DNA of 61,586 nt from Paracoccaceae bacterium (GTDB lineage: Bacteria > Pseudomonadota > Alphaproteobacteria > Rhodobacterales > Rhodobacteraceae). Every line of letters starts with the position of its first letter. Position 1 is the stretch's first letter. Location: positions 1 to 61,586 of the forward strand of contig JAQWUC010000004.1 in assembly GCA_029242355.1 (NCBI GenBank). Reading direction: 5' to 3'. The translations under genes and the position numbers were made by a program. The notes beneath the pieces were generated by a model. The model was not told where the DNA came from, did not search any database, and was given only the letters and a program-made list of their open reading frames with translations. This document shows, one piece after another, positions 8,141-16,455 of this stretch.

Positions 8141-9176
8141 TAATTTTTTGAGCGTCTAGCGAGAATTCAGCAATCCTCTGAATCGGAAGTTTGTCTTCTC
8201 TAAAAGTACCCCAATCTTGCAAGATTTTTGTCGGCTTTACTTTTGGGTTAACAGGATATTCAAAATTTATTGTACCATAAAGTTTTTGTGATGCTTCTTC
8301 TGAAAGAAACTCTAGTAGTTTAACGGCGTTTTTCTTATTTTTCGAATATTTAGCTATTCCACCACCAGATATATTTATATGGGCGCCTCTGTCATCCTTG
8401 TCTTGGTTTGGAAAAATCAAAGAAAGTTCCTCAGCCCATTTGCGCTGTTTAGGATCGTCTGAGTATTTTAATTTTCCATAATAATAGTTATTAATTATTG
8501 CAATGTCGCATTGACCCTCATAGATTGCCTTTACTTGAGCACGATCGTTACCTTGCGGACGCCTGGCTAAGTTTTTAACTAATCCTTTAGCCCATTTAGT
8601 TGCTTCATCAATACCCTTAGCTGCTATCATCGAGGCCATTAAGGCTCTATTGTAAACGTGGCTTCCAGGCCTCGTGCAAATTTTGTTTTTCCAAATTGGA
8701 TTTGCGAGGTCTTCAATTCGGGAAATTGATGCGGGCTTTATTCTACTTTTTGAAACAACGATTATCCGAGATCTTTTAGATAATCCAACCCATGTTTTAT
8801 CTGAACTCCTTAGGTGAGAGGGAATATTTTTGTATAGTTTATCAGAATTAATTTCAGCTAGTAGCTTTAAATCAGCATATACTTGAAGACGTCCAATATC
8901 GACGGTTAGAATTACATCGGCGGGTGTATTTTGTCCTTCTGCTTTAAGTCTCTGTGCTAGCCCTTTTGTGGAGTAAACAACATTTGTTTTAATACCAGTT
9001 TTTTTTGTAAAAGCTTCTAAAAATGGATTTATGAGAAAGGGTTGTCGGTGAGAATAAATGTTTAACTCACTGGCAATTGTGCGTACGGGTAAAATTAAGA
9101 AAAACACCATACAGAAGACAACGCAAAAGTTATATTTGTTATTTATAATTTTAAAATCTTGAGCAACCATCTTCAT
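8121..9176 (-). CDS. Iron(III) ABC transporter substrate-binding protein (FutA/FbpA-like)
   Basis: A 351-residue periplasmic ferric-iron binder. The N-terminus carries a hydrophobic signal segment (FCVVFCMVFFLILPVRTIAS) followed by ELNIYSHRQPFLINPFL, the usual start of the mature FbpA/FutA fold. The paired-tyrosine iron site is visible as INNYYYGK at about 229-235, and ARRPQGNDRAQVKAIYEGQCD precedes it as in the family. It is the first gene of an operon with the fused permease. A TGA-N9-TCA palindrome 73-89 bp upstream of its start suggests control by the iron-responsive repressor RirA. Confidence 0.92.
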   Translation of the reverse strand: MKMVAQDFKIINNKYNFCVVFCMVFFLILPVRTIASELNIYSHRQPFLINPFLEAFTKKTGIKTNVVYSTKGLAQRLKAEGQNTPADVILTVDIGRLQVYADLKLLAEINSDKLYKNIPSHLRSSDKTWVGLSKRSRIIVVSKSRIKPASISRIEDLANPIWKNKICTRPGSHVYNRALMASMIAAKGIDEATKWAKGLVKNLARRPQGNDRAQVKAIYEGQCDIAIINNYYYGKLKYSDDPKQRKWAEELSLIFPNQDKDDRGAHINISGGGIAKYSKNKKNAVKLLEFLSEEASQKLYGTINFEYPVNPKVKPTKILQDWGTFREDKLPIQRIAEFSLDAQKIIDVVGW

Positions 9177-9248
9177 ATCCTAACTATTTTTAAAAATCAT
9201 AAGCAAAGCTGCATTTTTAATTCTTGACAAAAACACTCAGTAATATTC

Positions 9249-9265
9249 TTGATAATTTTAGTCAA
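9249..9265. promoter_or_regulatory. Candidate IRO box (RirA-type iron operator)
   Basis: TTGATAATTTTAGTCAA contains TGA-N9-TCA with flanking T/A that extend the palindrome to TTGA...TCAA. This is the established IRO-box form bound by RirA in Rhizobiales and Rhodobacterales. It lies 73-89 bp before the start of the iron(III)-binding-protein gene, a sensible operator position for iron-dependent repression. The box also faces the divergent Gfo/Idh gene. No rirA gene is in the window. Confidence 0.5.
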
Positions 9266-9375
9266 CATTTTTGTTTAAATAATCTTTTATGTCTAAGCAT
9301 TAAAATCTTTACGAATTATTTTTGTTAGATATAAGGCAAAAGGAATTTGTTGTTTAAATCATTGTTGAGTGGAAA

Positions 9376-10407
9376 ATGCTAAAAATATCTATTATTGGTC
9401 TCGGATTGATGGGGAAGCAGCATTTAAAAGCTATTAATGAGCATCCAAATTGTAAAATGGCTTCTATTATTGATCATAGTGATGAAGCTAAAGAGGTAGC
9501 AACTAGTGAAGGTTGTCCGTTTTATCAAAATTTAACTGAGGCAATTGTAAAAAGTAAACCTGATGGTTTAATCATAGCGACTCCTAATGCGCGTCACTTT
9601 GAAGATAGCGTTTTGGGATTGAAGGCTGGTATTCCTATTTTGATTGAGAAACCAATCTCAGATTCTTTAATGGATGCTGAGAAGTTAATTGAATTAGGAA
9701 AGAAAATGAACGTACCAATTCTAACAGGTTACCATAGGCGGCATAATCCAATTAATTTTGATATAAAAAAGAAATTACTGGATGGTTTTATAGGTGACAT
9801 AGTTGCAATGCACGGAATGTTTTGGCTTTACAAGCCTGATGATTATTTTGATCAAGCCTGGCGAAAGATTGAGGGTGCTGGACCGATTTACATAAATTTA
9901 AGTCATGACATTGACTTAATGCGTCATTTTTTGGGTGAGATAGAAAGTGTTCAGGCAGTTGCTAGTAATAAAACAAGAGGTTTTGATGTAGAAGACACTT
10001 CCGTGGCAATATTAAACTTCCAGTCGGGCGTAATTGGTTCAATTTCAATATCTGATACAATAGTAAGCCCATGGAGCTATGAGCTTACTTCAAATGAAAA
10101 CCCAGCTTATCATCATACTACCGCTAACTGCTATTGGATAGGTGGAACGGATGGATCTATTGAATTGCCAAATGGGACTATTTGGTCTCATGAGGGACAT
10201 AAAAGTTGGTGGGAACCCATTTCAAGCACAACAACTTTACATAAAAAAGCTAATCCCATTTTTAATCAAATTGATAATTTTATAAACGTAATTAGAGGAG
10301 AAGATAAACCTTTGGTTTCAGGATTAGAAGGTTTGAAAACAAGTGCTGTAATAGATGCCATTAAATTAGCAACTCAGACACGAATGGTAGAAAAACCAAA
10401 ATTTTAA
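9376..10407 (+). CDS. Gfo/Idh/MocA-family NAD(P)-dependent oxidoreductase
   Basis: A 343-residue sugar/inositol-dehydrogenase-type enzyme. The N-terminal Rossmann fold shows IIGLGLMGKQHLKAI, followed by ATPNARHFEDSVLGLKAGIPILIEKPIS. EKP, at about residue 95, is the hallmark lysine-bearing motif. SHDIDLMRHFLGEIESVQA (about 178-196) supplies the catalytic Asp and His region of the C-terminal domain. The GYHRRHNP segment near 123-130 is common in the inositol/aldose dehydrogenase subset. The gene is divergent from the iron operon and convergent with the M20 peptidase gene. The substrate is probably a polyol or aldose but cannot be stated. Confidence 0.88.
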   Translation: MLKISIIGLGLMGKQHLKAINEHPNCKMASIIDHSDEAKEVATSEGCPFYQNLTEAIVKSKPDGLIIATPNARHFEDSVLGLKAGIPILIEKPISDSLMDAEKLIELGKKMNVPILTGYHRRHNPINFDIKKKLLDGFIGDIVAMHGMFWLYKPDDYFDQAWRKIEGAGPIYINLSHDIDLMRHFLGEIESVQAVASNKTRGFDVEDTSVAILNFQSGVIGSISISDTIVSPWSYELTSNENPAYHHTTANCYWIGGTDGSIELPNGTIWSHEGHKSWWEPISSTTTLHKKANPIFNQIDNFINVIRGEDKPLVSGLEGLKTSAVIDAIKLATQTRMVEKPKF

Positions 10408-10414
10408 AAGAATA

Positions 10415-11578
10415 TTAATGTTTGGAAATCATTTTAGCTAAATTAACCCATAAGCATGATCCTAGAGTTAATATTTCATCATTAAAATCAAACTTTGGAG
10501 AATGCAAGGGTTCGGCATTGGGGCCGTTAGATCCATTTCCTATCAAAACAAAACAACCAGGTACCTGACTAGCCAGGAATGAAAAATCTTCAGAAAAGAG
10601 CATAGGAGCGCAATTAGACTCAATATTTTTCTTCCCAAAGGTGTCTATCACACATTTTGTTAAATTTTGAGTTGGAGCCTTGGAATTATATGTAATTGGA
10701 ACATTTGTTTCAAATTTAACTACGCAGGAGGCATCACTTGCTGCTGTAATACTTTGACAGATTCTTCGTAGTTCGCTTTCTATGATTGCTTTTGTATCGT
10801 CGTCAAGGCATCGGGTGTCACCTTTTAGAACTACTTTTGATGCTAAAATATTTTTTTTACCATTTGTAATGAATTCTGTAATGGATAAGACGGCTTTCTT
10901 CCGTGGGTCAATTTTTCTTGAAACAATAGTTTGAAGTGAATTCACAATCTGTGATGCTATTTGTATCGCGTCTCCTCCCATATTGGGTAGTGCGGAGTGT
11001 CCTCCCTTGGATATTACTTCTATTTCAAATGAATTTTCGCTTGCAGTTATAGTATTTTCTCGGGTTGCAAAGTATCCAACGGGCATGCCAGGCATATTAT
11101 GAAGTGCGTATACTTCAGAAACAGAAAATTTTTTAAATAAATTGTCTTCAATCATTGCTTTGGCACCACCTCCATTTTCCTCGTCTGGTTGAAAAATGAA
11201 TAGAATGTTTCCATCAAAAGATTTATCTTGTGATAAATATTTTGCTGCTCCAAGCAAAGTAGCTGTATGACCATCATGTCCACATGCATGCATAGTTCCG
11301 TTTCTTTGAGATTGGTAAGATAGTGATGTCTTTTCTTCGATTGGAAGAGCGTCAATATCAGCTCTAATCGCTATAAGTTTTTTTGCTTTATTTCGTTCTA
11401 AATGGCCTACTACACCCGTTTTCCCAAATTTTTCATATACTTTTAAACCAAAGCTTCTTAACAATTCTGCGATTAATTTCGAGGTTCTGACTTCTTGAAA
11501 ACCGAGTTCTGGATATTTATGAAATTCGTGCCGCCAAGCGATCATTTCTTTTTTTAAGCTTTCAGTTTGTAACTTCAT
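10415..11578 (-). CDS. M20-family amidohydrolase (HipO/AbgB-like)
   Basis: A 387-residue zinc aminoacylase of the M20D group, which cleaves N-acyl or N-benzoyl amino acids and similar amides. Metal-binding motifs are MHACGHDGHTATLLGAA (about 95-110), QPDEENGGGAKAMIEDN (about 130-146), ALHNMPGMPVG (about 158-168) and the C-terminal HSPKFDFNDE. The dimerisation domain begins near SENSFEIEVISKGGHSALP. Length is normal. It stands alone on the minus strand between two plus-strand dehydrogenase genes, with only 7 bp separating it from the Gfo/Idh stop. The physiological amide is unknown. Confidence 0.92.
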   Translation of the reverse strand: MKLQTESLKKEMIAWRHEFHKYPELGFQEVRTSKLIAELLRSFGLKVYEKFGKTGVVGHLERNKAKKLIAIRADIDALPIEEKTSLSYQSQRNGTMHACGHDGHTATLLGAAKYLSQDKSFDGNILFIFQPDEENGGGAKAMIEDNLFKKFSVSEVYALHNMPGMPVGYFATRENTITASENSFEIEVISKGGHSALPNMGGDAIQIASQIVNSLQTIVSRKIDPRKKAVLSITEFITNGKKNILASKVVLKGDTRCLDDDTKAIIESELRRICQSITAASDASCVVKFETNVPITYNSKAPTQNLTKCVIDTFGKKNIESNCAPMLFSEDFSFLASQVPGCFVLIGNGSNGPNAEPLHSPKFDFNDEILTLGSCLWVNLAKMISKH

Positions 11579-11659
11579 TTGCTAGTTATCCCTTAGGTAA
11601 GCTCTTAATATCGTAAATTGTGCCCCGTTCAAAAAACTTTACTGTGGAAGGAAATCCGA

Positions 11660-12418
11660 ATGCAAGACAATTTTGCAGTCTACCCGAGTCTTAAAAATAT
11701 GTCAGTTATTGTTACTGGTGGTGCTGCTGGTATTGGCGAACAGATTGTACGAGCGTTCGTTGATCAAGGCGCAAAAGTAGGATTTCTTGATTTTGATCGA
11801 GATGCCAGTGAAAAGCTTTATAATGATCTAAACCACAGGCTCGATTTTGAAATATGTGATCTTACACAAACAGATGAATTAAAAATAGCCTTCGCAGCTT
11901 TAAAAAGTAAAATTGGACCGCCCGGAGTGTTAGTTAATAATGCGGCTCGTGACGATCGGCACAAATGGGAAGACGTGACCTCTGAATATTTTGATCAAAG
12001 AATTGCCACAAACCTCAAACATCAGTTTTTTTCTATTCAGGCAGTTGCAGCCGACATGATTAAACGGGGTGGAGGTTCAATTGTTAACCTAGGTTCAAAT
12101 TCATGGTGGGAAGCAGGTGGAGGATTTCCTGTTTATGCAACGTCTAAAGCAGCCATTCATGGGTTGACCAGAACCATGGCCCGTGACCTTGGACCTCATC
12201 GCATTAGAGTTAACACGGTTGTTCCAGGTTGGATAATGACTGATCGACAAAAAGAACTTTGGGTTACAGAGGAAAGTTTGCGGAAACATAGAGAGAGACA
12301 ATGCCTTCCAGATTTAATAAGTCCAGTTCATGTGGCTAGAATGGTTCTGTTTCTTGCCTCAGAAGATAGTTCAATGTGTACAGCAAACAACTATATGGTA
12401 GAGGCAGGCTCAATTTAA
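11660..12418 (+). CDS. SDR aldose 1-dehydrogenase, Caulobacter XylB-like
   Basis: A short-chain dehydrogenase of about 252 residues. TGGAAGIGEQIV is the cofactor loop, NNAARDD follows strand 4, and the catalytic Ser and Tyr-x3-Lys are in LGSNSWW...YATSKAA. The pattern YPSLK...VNNAxxDDRHKWEDVT...INLRH, with the ending LFLASEDSSMCTANNYMVEAG, closely resembles the Caulobacter D-xylose 1-dehydrogenase XylB, which makes xylonolactone. I choose ATG 11660 rather than the track's 11618 because GGAAGGA precedes it by a proper distance and the upstream residues are not family-like. The stop abuts the convergent aminotransferase stop with no spacer. The actual sugar is unproven. Confidence 0.85.
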   Translation: MQDNFAVYPSLKNMSVIVTGGAAGIGEQIVRAFVDQGAKVGFLDFDRDASEKLYNDLNHRLDFEICDLTQTDELKIAFAALKSKIGPPGVLVNNAARDDRHKWEDVTSEYFDQRIATNLKHQFFSIQAVAADMIKRGGGSIVNLGSNSWWEAGGGFPVYATSKAAIHGLTRTMARDLGPHRIRVNTVVPGWIMTDRQKELWVTEESLRKHRERQCLPDLISPVHVARMVLFLASEDSSMCTANNYMVEAGSI

Positions 12419-13549
12419 CTAAGAGTAGATTGCCTCTAAGGCAGTTCTAAGATGTTTAACTGTCCTTTCTACATTGTGAAGTTTATCCAAGCCAAAAAGA
12501 CCTATTCTAAAAGTCATAAAGTGCTCTCCTTCATCACACTCAAGCGGCACACCAGCTGCAATTTGCAGCCCTTGCTCCATAAATGATTTTCCACTTTTTA
12601 TATCTGGATTATCAGTATAACTGACAACAACACTTGGGGCCTGAAAGCCCTCTGCTGCAACGCTTTTAAATCCTTTTTCTTCTAAGAGAGTTCTTACTCT
12701 TTGCCCTAAATCAATTTGCTCTTGGCGAGTTTTTTCAAATCCATATTGCTCTGTTTCGACCAGTGTATCTCTAAATTTTGCTAAAGAATCAGTTGGCATT
12801 GTTGAATGATAGGCATGGCTTCCATTTTCGTAGGCTTCCATGATCTGCAACCATTTCAAAAGATCACAGACGTAGCTTGAGCTTTGAGTCTTTCTTATTC
12901 TTTCACTGGCAGTTTTGCTAAGCATTACCAAGCCGCTACAAGGAGAAGATGACCAGCCTTTTTGTGGTGCGCTTAATAAGACATCAACGCCTGTTTTCTT
13001 CATATCAACCCAGAGAGCTCCAGATGCAACGCAATCTAATACAAAAAGACCACCAACTGAATGTGTGGCCGCGGATACTTCTTGAATGTAATTGTCGGGT
13101 ATTAGCATACCAGCGGATGTTTCGACATGAGGTGAGAATACCACGTCCGGCTTCATAGTTTCTATTTGCTTTACCACATCTTTAATGTTCGCTGGAGAAA
13201 AGGCGGCATCGCGATTTTTTTGATCTCGTTTCGCTTTCATTACTTTAGTCTCTGCCGCAATTCTACCTTGGTCTAAAATTTGGCTCCAACGATAACTGAA
13301 CCAACCGTTTCGTATCACAAGACATTTTTTGTTGTCAGCAAATTGTCTCGCAATTGCTTCCATACCAAAAGTTCCACCTCCTGGGATAACAATCACGCTG
13401 GTTGCATTATAAGCACTTTTTAAACCACTCGATATGTCAGTCATTACTGTTTGAAATGATTTTGACATATGATTTAACGATCTGTCCGTAAAAACAACTG
13501 AATATTCTAGTAGGCCTTCAGGATCTATGTTTGGTAGTAATGCGCCCAA
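12419..13549 (-). CDS. Class V PLP-dependent aminotransferase
   Basis: A 376-residue fold-type I aminotransferase of the alanine-glyoxylate / serine-pyruvate group. Visible motifs are VIVIPGGGTFGMEAIARQF (phosphate-binding turn), FVLDCVASGALWVDMKKTGVDVLLSAPQKGW with the PLP aspartate and Schiff-base lysine, and PSVVVSYTDNP. The C-terminal FRIGLFGLDKLHNVERTVKHL is typical. The subfamily is common in roseobacters and is often left without a substrate. An aminotransferase is the one step missing from the sulfonate operon 7 kb away, but nothing in the sequence ties this gene to it. Confidence 0.88.
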   Translation of the reverse strand: MGALLPNIDPEGLLEYSVVFTDRSLNHMSKSFQTVMTDISSGLKSAYNATSVIVIPGGGTFGMEAIARQFADNKKCLVIRNGWFSYRWSQILDQGRIAAETKVMKAKRDQKNRDAAFSPANIKDVVKQIETMKPDVVFSPHVETSAGMLIPDNYIQEVSAATHSVGGLFVLDCVASGALWVDMKKTGVDVLLSAPQKGWSSSPCSGLVMLSKTASERIRKTQSSSYVCDLLKWLQIMEAYENGSHAYHSTMPTDSLAKFRDTLVETEQYGFEKTRQEQIDLGQRVRTLLEEKGFKSVAAEGFQAPSVVVSYTDNPDIKSGKSFMEQGLQIAAGVPLECDEGEHFMTFRIGLFGLDKLHNVERTVKHLRTALEAIYS

Positions 13550-13665
13550 TTCTTTTCTCCATAAATAAACTTGTTTTGAGTAAAATAACCTTTTTTTTTA
13601 CTTTGTCACTACAGGAAGACAATTATTTTTATTTTGATATTCAATTACTGAATTTAAATTCACTT

Positions 13666-13699
13666 TATAAAGTTTCAACTTATATAAAGTTTTAACTTA
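13666..13699. repeat. Tandem 17-bp direct repeat
   Basis: TATAAAGTTTCAACTTA is followed immediately by TATAAAGTTTTAACTTA, two 17-bp units with one mismatch. Each unit contains AAGTT-N2-AACTT, a small inverted repeat, so the pair looks like two phased binding sites. It lies about 120-150 bp upstream of the class V aminotransferase start, which is on the minus strand, and about 380 bp before the RND operon. Confidence 0.6.
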
Positions 13700-13828
13700 G
13701 TTAGATGTGTTTTTGATCTTGGCTAAGACTTGGTTCCCTGTCGGTGCTTCATAGTAATCTAACCCTGCGTAACTGGTCCGAGAAAAGGAAATCATGTCTA
13801 GACCGAATGCCCCTGGCCCAAGCACCAT
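13697..13828 (-). CDS. Possible 43-residue small protein or gene remnant
   Basis: A minus-strand frame starts MVLGPGAFGLDMISFS and ends KIKNTSN, with TAA at 13697-13699. Base composition is less AT-rich than the surrounding gap and the residues look protein-like. There is no clear Shine-Dalgarno sequence and I recognise no family. A second open stretch just upstream on the same strand ends GNGVVAIMNTRFQVLT. The region could therefore be a decayed gene, or the frames could be a by-product of a structured RNA. Low confidence as a real gene. Confidence 0.2.
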   Translation of the reverse strand: MVLGPGAFGLDMISFSRTSYAGLDYYEAPTGNQVLAKIKNTSN

Positions 13829-13924
13829 AAAGATCTACTATTATGTTAAGTTAGAACTTGAAATCTGGTATTCATGATGGCCACGACGCCGTTACCGATT
13901 GTATGAATGATTAGTTTTTAGTTA

Positions 13925-13934
13925 TGGTATACCA
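13925..13934. promoter_or_regulatory. Palindrome TGGTATACCA
   Basis: A perfect 10-bp palindrome of the TGGT-AT-ACCA form lies about 150 bp before the RND transporter start. GntR/FadR-type regulators often use TGGT...ACCA half-sites. The distance is rather large for a core operator and no regulator gene adjoins it, so this remains a weak candidate. Confidence 0.25.
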
Positions 13935-14080
13935 ATCTTTTTTATTGTTGGGTTTATTTTTTTCGTGAAACGAAATTAGTTCAAAAAGAGTACGGTTTGG
14001 GGATTGTAAATTTTTAGCAAAGCTTTATATATCAGGCGTATAATTCCAATTTTAATTAGTAGAAGAAGGATAAGTTTGCC

Positions 14081-16429
14081 ATGGAAGCAATATCTAGAAA
14101 TTGGGCTAATTTTGTAATTAATAACCGTGTATTAGTCCTGATTATAACACTTTTAGCCATGATAATTTCAGTTGGAACAATAGTAACTAATCCGCCACCT
14201 TACAATAACTCAAGTGAGATTTGGTTCTTGGAGGGCGATCCTGATTTGCAAGCTTTTTACGAGATGCAGGAGAAGTTCGGTGATTCGGAGTATATGGCAG
14301 TAGGTATTGCTGCGCGACCAGAAGATAAGGACGTTTTTGAACCTGAAACTATTAAAATGATAGCGATGATTACCGAAATGCTAGAGGATCATGAGATTGT
14401 AACTCAAGTAAGAAGTCTTTCAAAATATCAATATACGCACAATGATAACGATATGATGACCACAGATGATTTATTTGAAGACATAGATGTAATCGATGAA
14501 AATCCTCAGATAATGGATGATGCTCGCCAAATTATTTTAGGTGAGAGACTTGCTCTCGATAACGTCGTTTCCTCTGATTTAAAGCATACGCGAATCGTTG
14601 CACGAACGGAGTATATTGCGGGAGAAAATGAACATAAAGTAAAAGTTGTCACGGATTTGATGAACTTTCTTGAAGATAAAGGTTACAAAAACCAAGGTTA
14701 CGAACTCCATCTCGCGGGTGTTCAGGTGTTTGGTGAACGTTTTGAAACTTTAAGTAAGAAAGATCAGGCCTGGATCAACCCAACTATGTCTTTAATTATG
14801 ATATTTATTTTGTTTTTCACCTTTAGATCGATAGGTGGAATGTTGTTTCCATGGATTGTGATAGGTTCTTGCATTGCAATAACAACTGGTATTCAGGCTG
14901 CGTTCGGTTTCGCTTTCACAGCTATGACAACAGCTTTGGCGCCAACTCTTATGATTATTGGAATGGGTGTTAGTGTTCATGTAATGAATGAGTTTTATAA
15001 TCTAAGATCGAAGGATATTTCGGTTAGAGATGCGGCTATAAAAACTATAGAAAATTTATTACAGCCAATATTTTTTACTGCACTAACTACATCAATAGGG
15101 TTTGCTGCTTTAGCTGTAACTGAGCTTGTGCCAGTTCGTGAATATGCGGCCCTCGCTTCAAGTGCTTCACTTATAATTTTTATTTTTTCAATGACGGCTT
15201 TACCGGCCGTACTAAGTTATTCAAAGAAAATTTCAAAACGAACTCAAAAGGCATATCAAAGTGATTGGGCTACAAAGCTAACCAATGCTATCCCAAAATT
15301 CACTTATAAAAATAGAAAATTAATAGGCATTGTCAGTTTAATAGTGTTTGTATTCAGTATCTTTACTGTGGCAAATATTCGAGTAGATTCTAATGTTGTG
15401 CGTTATTTTAAGCAGGACTCGTGGATCTCCAAGGATATGCAATATTTTGATGATACCTTTAAGGGAATAGCCAATATAGAATACATACTAGATTCTGGTT
15501 CTGAGGGAGGCGCAAAGGATCCCGTCTTTCTTAAAAAGGTGGAGACTTTTGAAACTTATCTTGAAGAGTTAACGGAGTCCGAAAAGGCAACAACACTTCT
15601 CGATTTTTTAAAACAGATCAGACAGGCATTTACTGGAGATAATGAAGAATATTATTTATTGCCAGAAAATTCAGATATGTCGGCTCAACTATTATTAATG
15701 TATGAAAATACAGGTCCAGAGGAAGATTTGTCTGATTTAAAAGACTTTGACAATAGGTATGTCCGACTAACTTTACCAATTGTTAACATGACGAGTAATG
15801 TGATGCTTAAGTTCATGAATAAGACAGACAAGTATGTTCAGGAGAATTTTGGTGAAATGAATGCGAAACTGACAGGTCCCACAGTTATGTTTGCTGCGCA
15901 AGAAAAATATGTCAATGAAGGTTTACCCAAGTCCTTTGCGCTTGCGTTAACTCTAATTGGTCTAAGTTTCTTTATACTTTTTAGATCAGCAAAGTATGGT
16001 GTGCTTGCATTAATACCAAGCGTAGTTCCTATTATAATGGCTGGTGGAGTTGCAACTTTGATCGGTATTGATTTAGATTTAGGAACCTTAATCGTTGGTG
16101 CAATGACTATGGGAATAGCCGTTGATGATGCAATCCATGTTGTTAGTCGTTATGTGATTGCACGGAGAAGGGGTTTAGGCACCGATAATGCTGTTAGAGA
16201 GGCGATGAACGAAGCAGGCCGTGCAGTCATATTCACGTCAATTATACTAGTAATTGGATTTGGGACGATGTTATTTGCATCGTTAACACCTTTTATTAAT
16301 ATAGGTCTATTTACCGCAGTGATTATGGGTCTAGCTCTCATTGGTGATTTAATTGTATTGCCTGCGCTTCTTTACATATTTGATAATGATGAGGGCGAAT
16401 TAGTTGAATCTAGAGTGGCAACAACTTAA
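14081..16429 (+). CDS. MMPL/RND-superfamily inner-membrane transporter
   Basis: A 782-residue RND-type protein with about 12 transmembrane helices in two repeats. TM1 is near 15-35 and is followed by a large periplasmic loop to about 225. Helices 2-6 come next, then a second periplasmic loop (about 420-600) and helices 8-12. GIDLDLGTLIVGAMTMGIAVDDAIHVVSRY in the second half carries the acidic proton-relay signature, and ALAPTLMIIGMGVSVHVMNEFY is its counterpart in the first. This type (COG1033) moves hydrophobic molecules or lipids outward using the proton gradient. It leads a three-gene operon with a LolA-like periplasmic protein and an outer-membrane barrel, which suggests transport across the whole envelope. 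The cargo is unknown. Confidence 0.9.
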   Translation: MEAISRNWANFVINNRVLVLIITLLAMIISVGTIVTNPPPYNNSSEIWFLEGDPDLQAFYEMQEKFGDSEYMAVGIAARPEDKDVFEPETIKMIAMITEMLEDHEIVTQVRSLSKYQYTHNDNDMMTTDDLFEDIDVIDENPQIMDDARQIILGERLALDNVVSSDLKHTRIVARTEYIAGENEHKVKVVTDLMNFLEDKGYKNQGYELHLAGVQVFGERFETLSKKDQAWINPTMSLIMIFILFFTFRSIGGMLFPWIVIGSCIAITTGIQAAFGFAFTAMTTALAPTLMIIGMGVSVHVMNEFYNLRSKDISVRDAAIKTIENLLQPIFFTALTTSIGFAALAVTELVPVREYAALASSASLIIFIFSMTALPAVLSYSKKISKRTQKAYQSDWATKLTNAIPKFTYKNRKLIGIVSLIVFVFSIFTVANIRVDSNVVRYFKQDSWISKDMQYFDDTFKGIANIEYILDSGSEGGAKDPVFLKKVETFETYLEELTESEKATTLLDFLKQIRQAFTGDNEEYYLLPENSDMSAQLLLMYENTGPEEDLSDLKDFDNRYVRLTLPIVNMTSNVMLKFMNKTDKYVQENFGEMNAKLTGPTVMFAAQEKYVNEGLPKSFALALTLIGLSFFILFRSAKYGVLALIPSVVPIIMAGGVATLIGIDLDLGTLIVGAMTMGIAVDDAIHVVSRYVIARRRGLGTDNAVREAMNEAGRAVIFTSIILVIGFGTMLFASLTPFINIGLFTAVIMGLALIGDLIVLPALLYIFDNDEGELVESRVATT

Positions 16430-16455
16430 ACAGTCATTGAAATGGGAGAGAGAAT

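Larger units (their letters stand above)
13550..14080. other. Largest intergenic region; possible structured RNA or gene remnant
   Basis: This 531-bp stretch has no ORF-track gene. It contains a tandem 17-bp repeat (13666-13699), a visibly less AT-rich island (about 13715-13900), a palindrome TGGTATACCA (13925-13934) and TTTCGT-GAA-ACGAAA (13961-13975). Within the island GATCTT (13715-13720) can pair with AAGATC (13830-13835), GGTGCTT (13743-13749) with AAGCACC (13820-13826) and GGTC (13775-13778) with GACC (13801-13804), a nested arrangement. Two small frames overlap it: a 43-codon minus-strand frame at 13697-13828 and a 27-codon plus-strand frame at 13794-13877 with AAGGA upstream. The promoter of the RND operon probably lies at the right-hand end. 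Confidence 0.5.
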
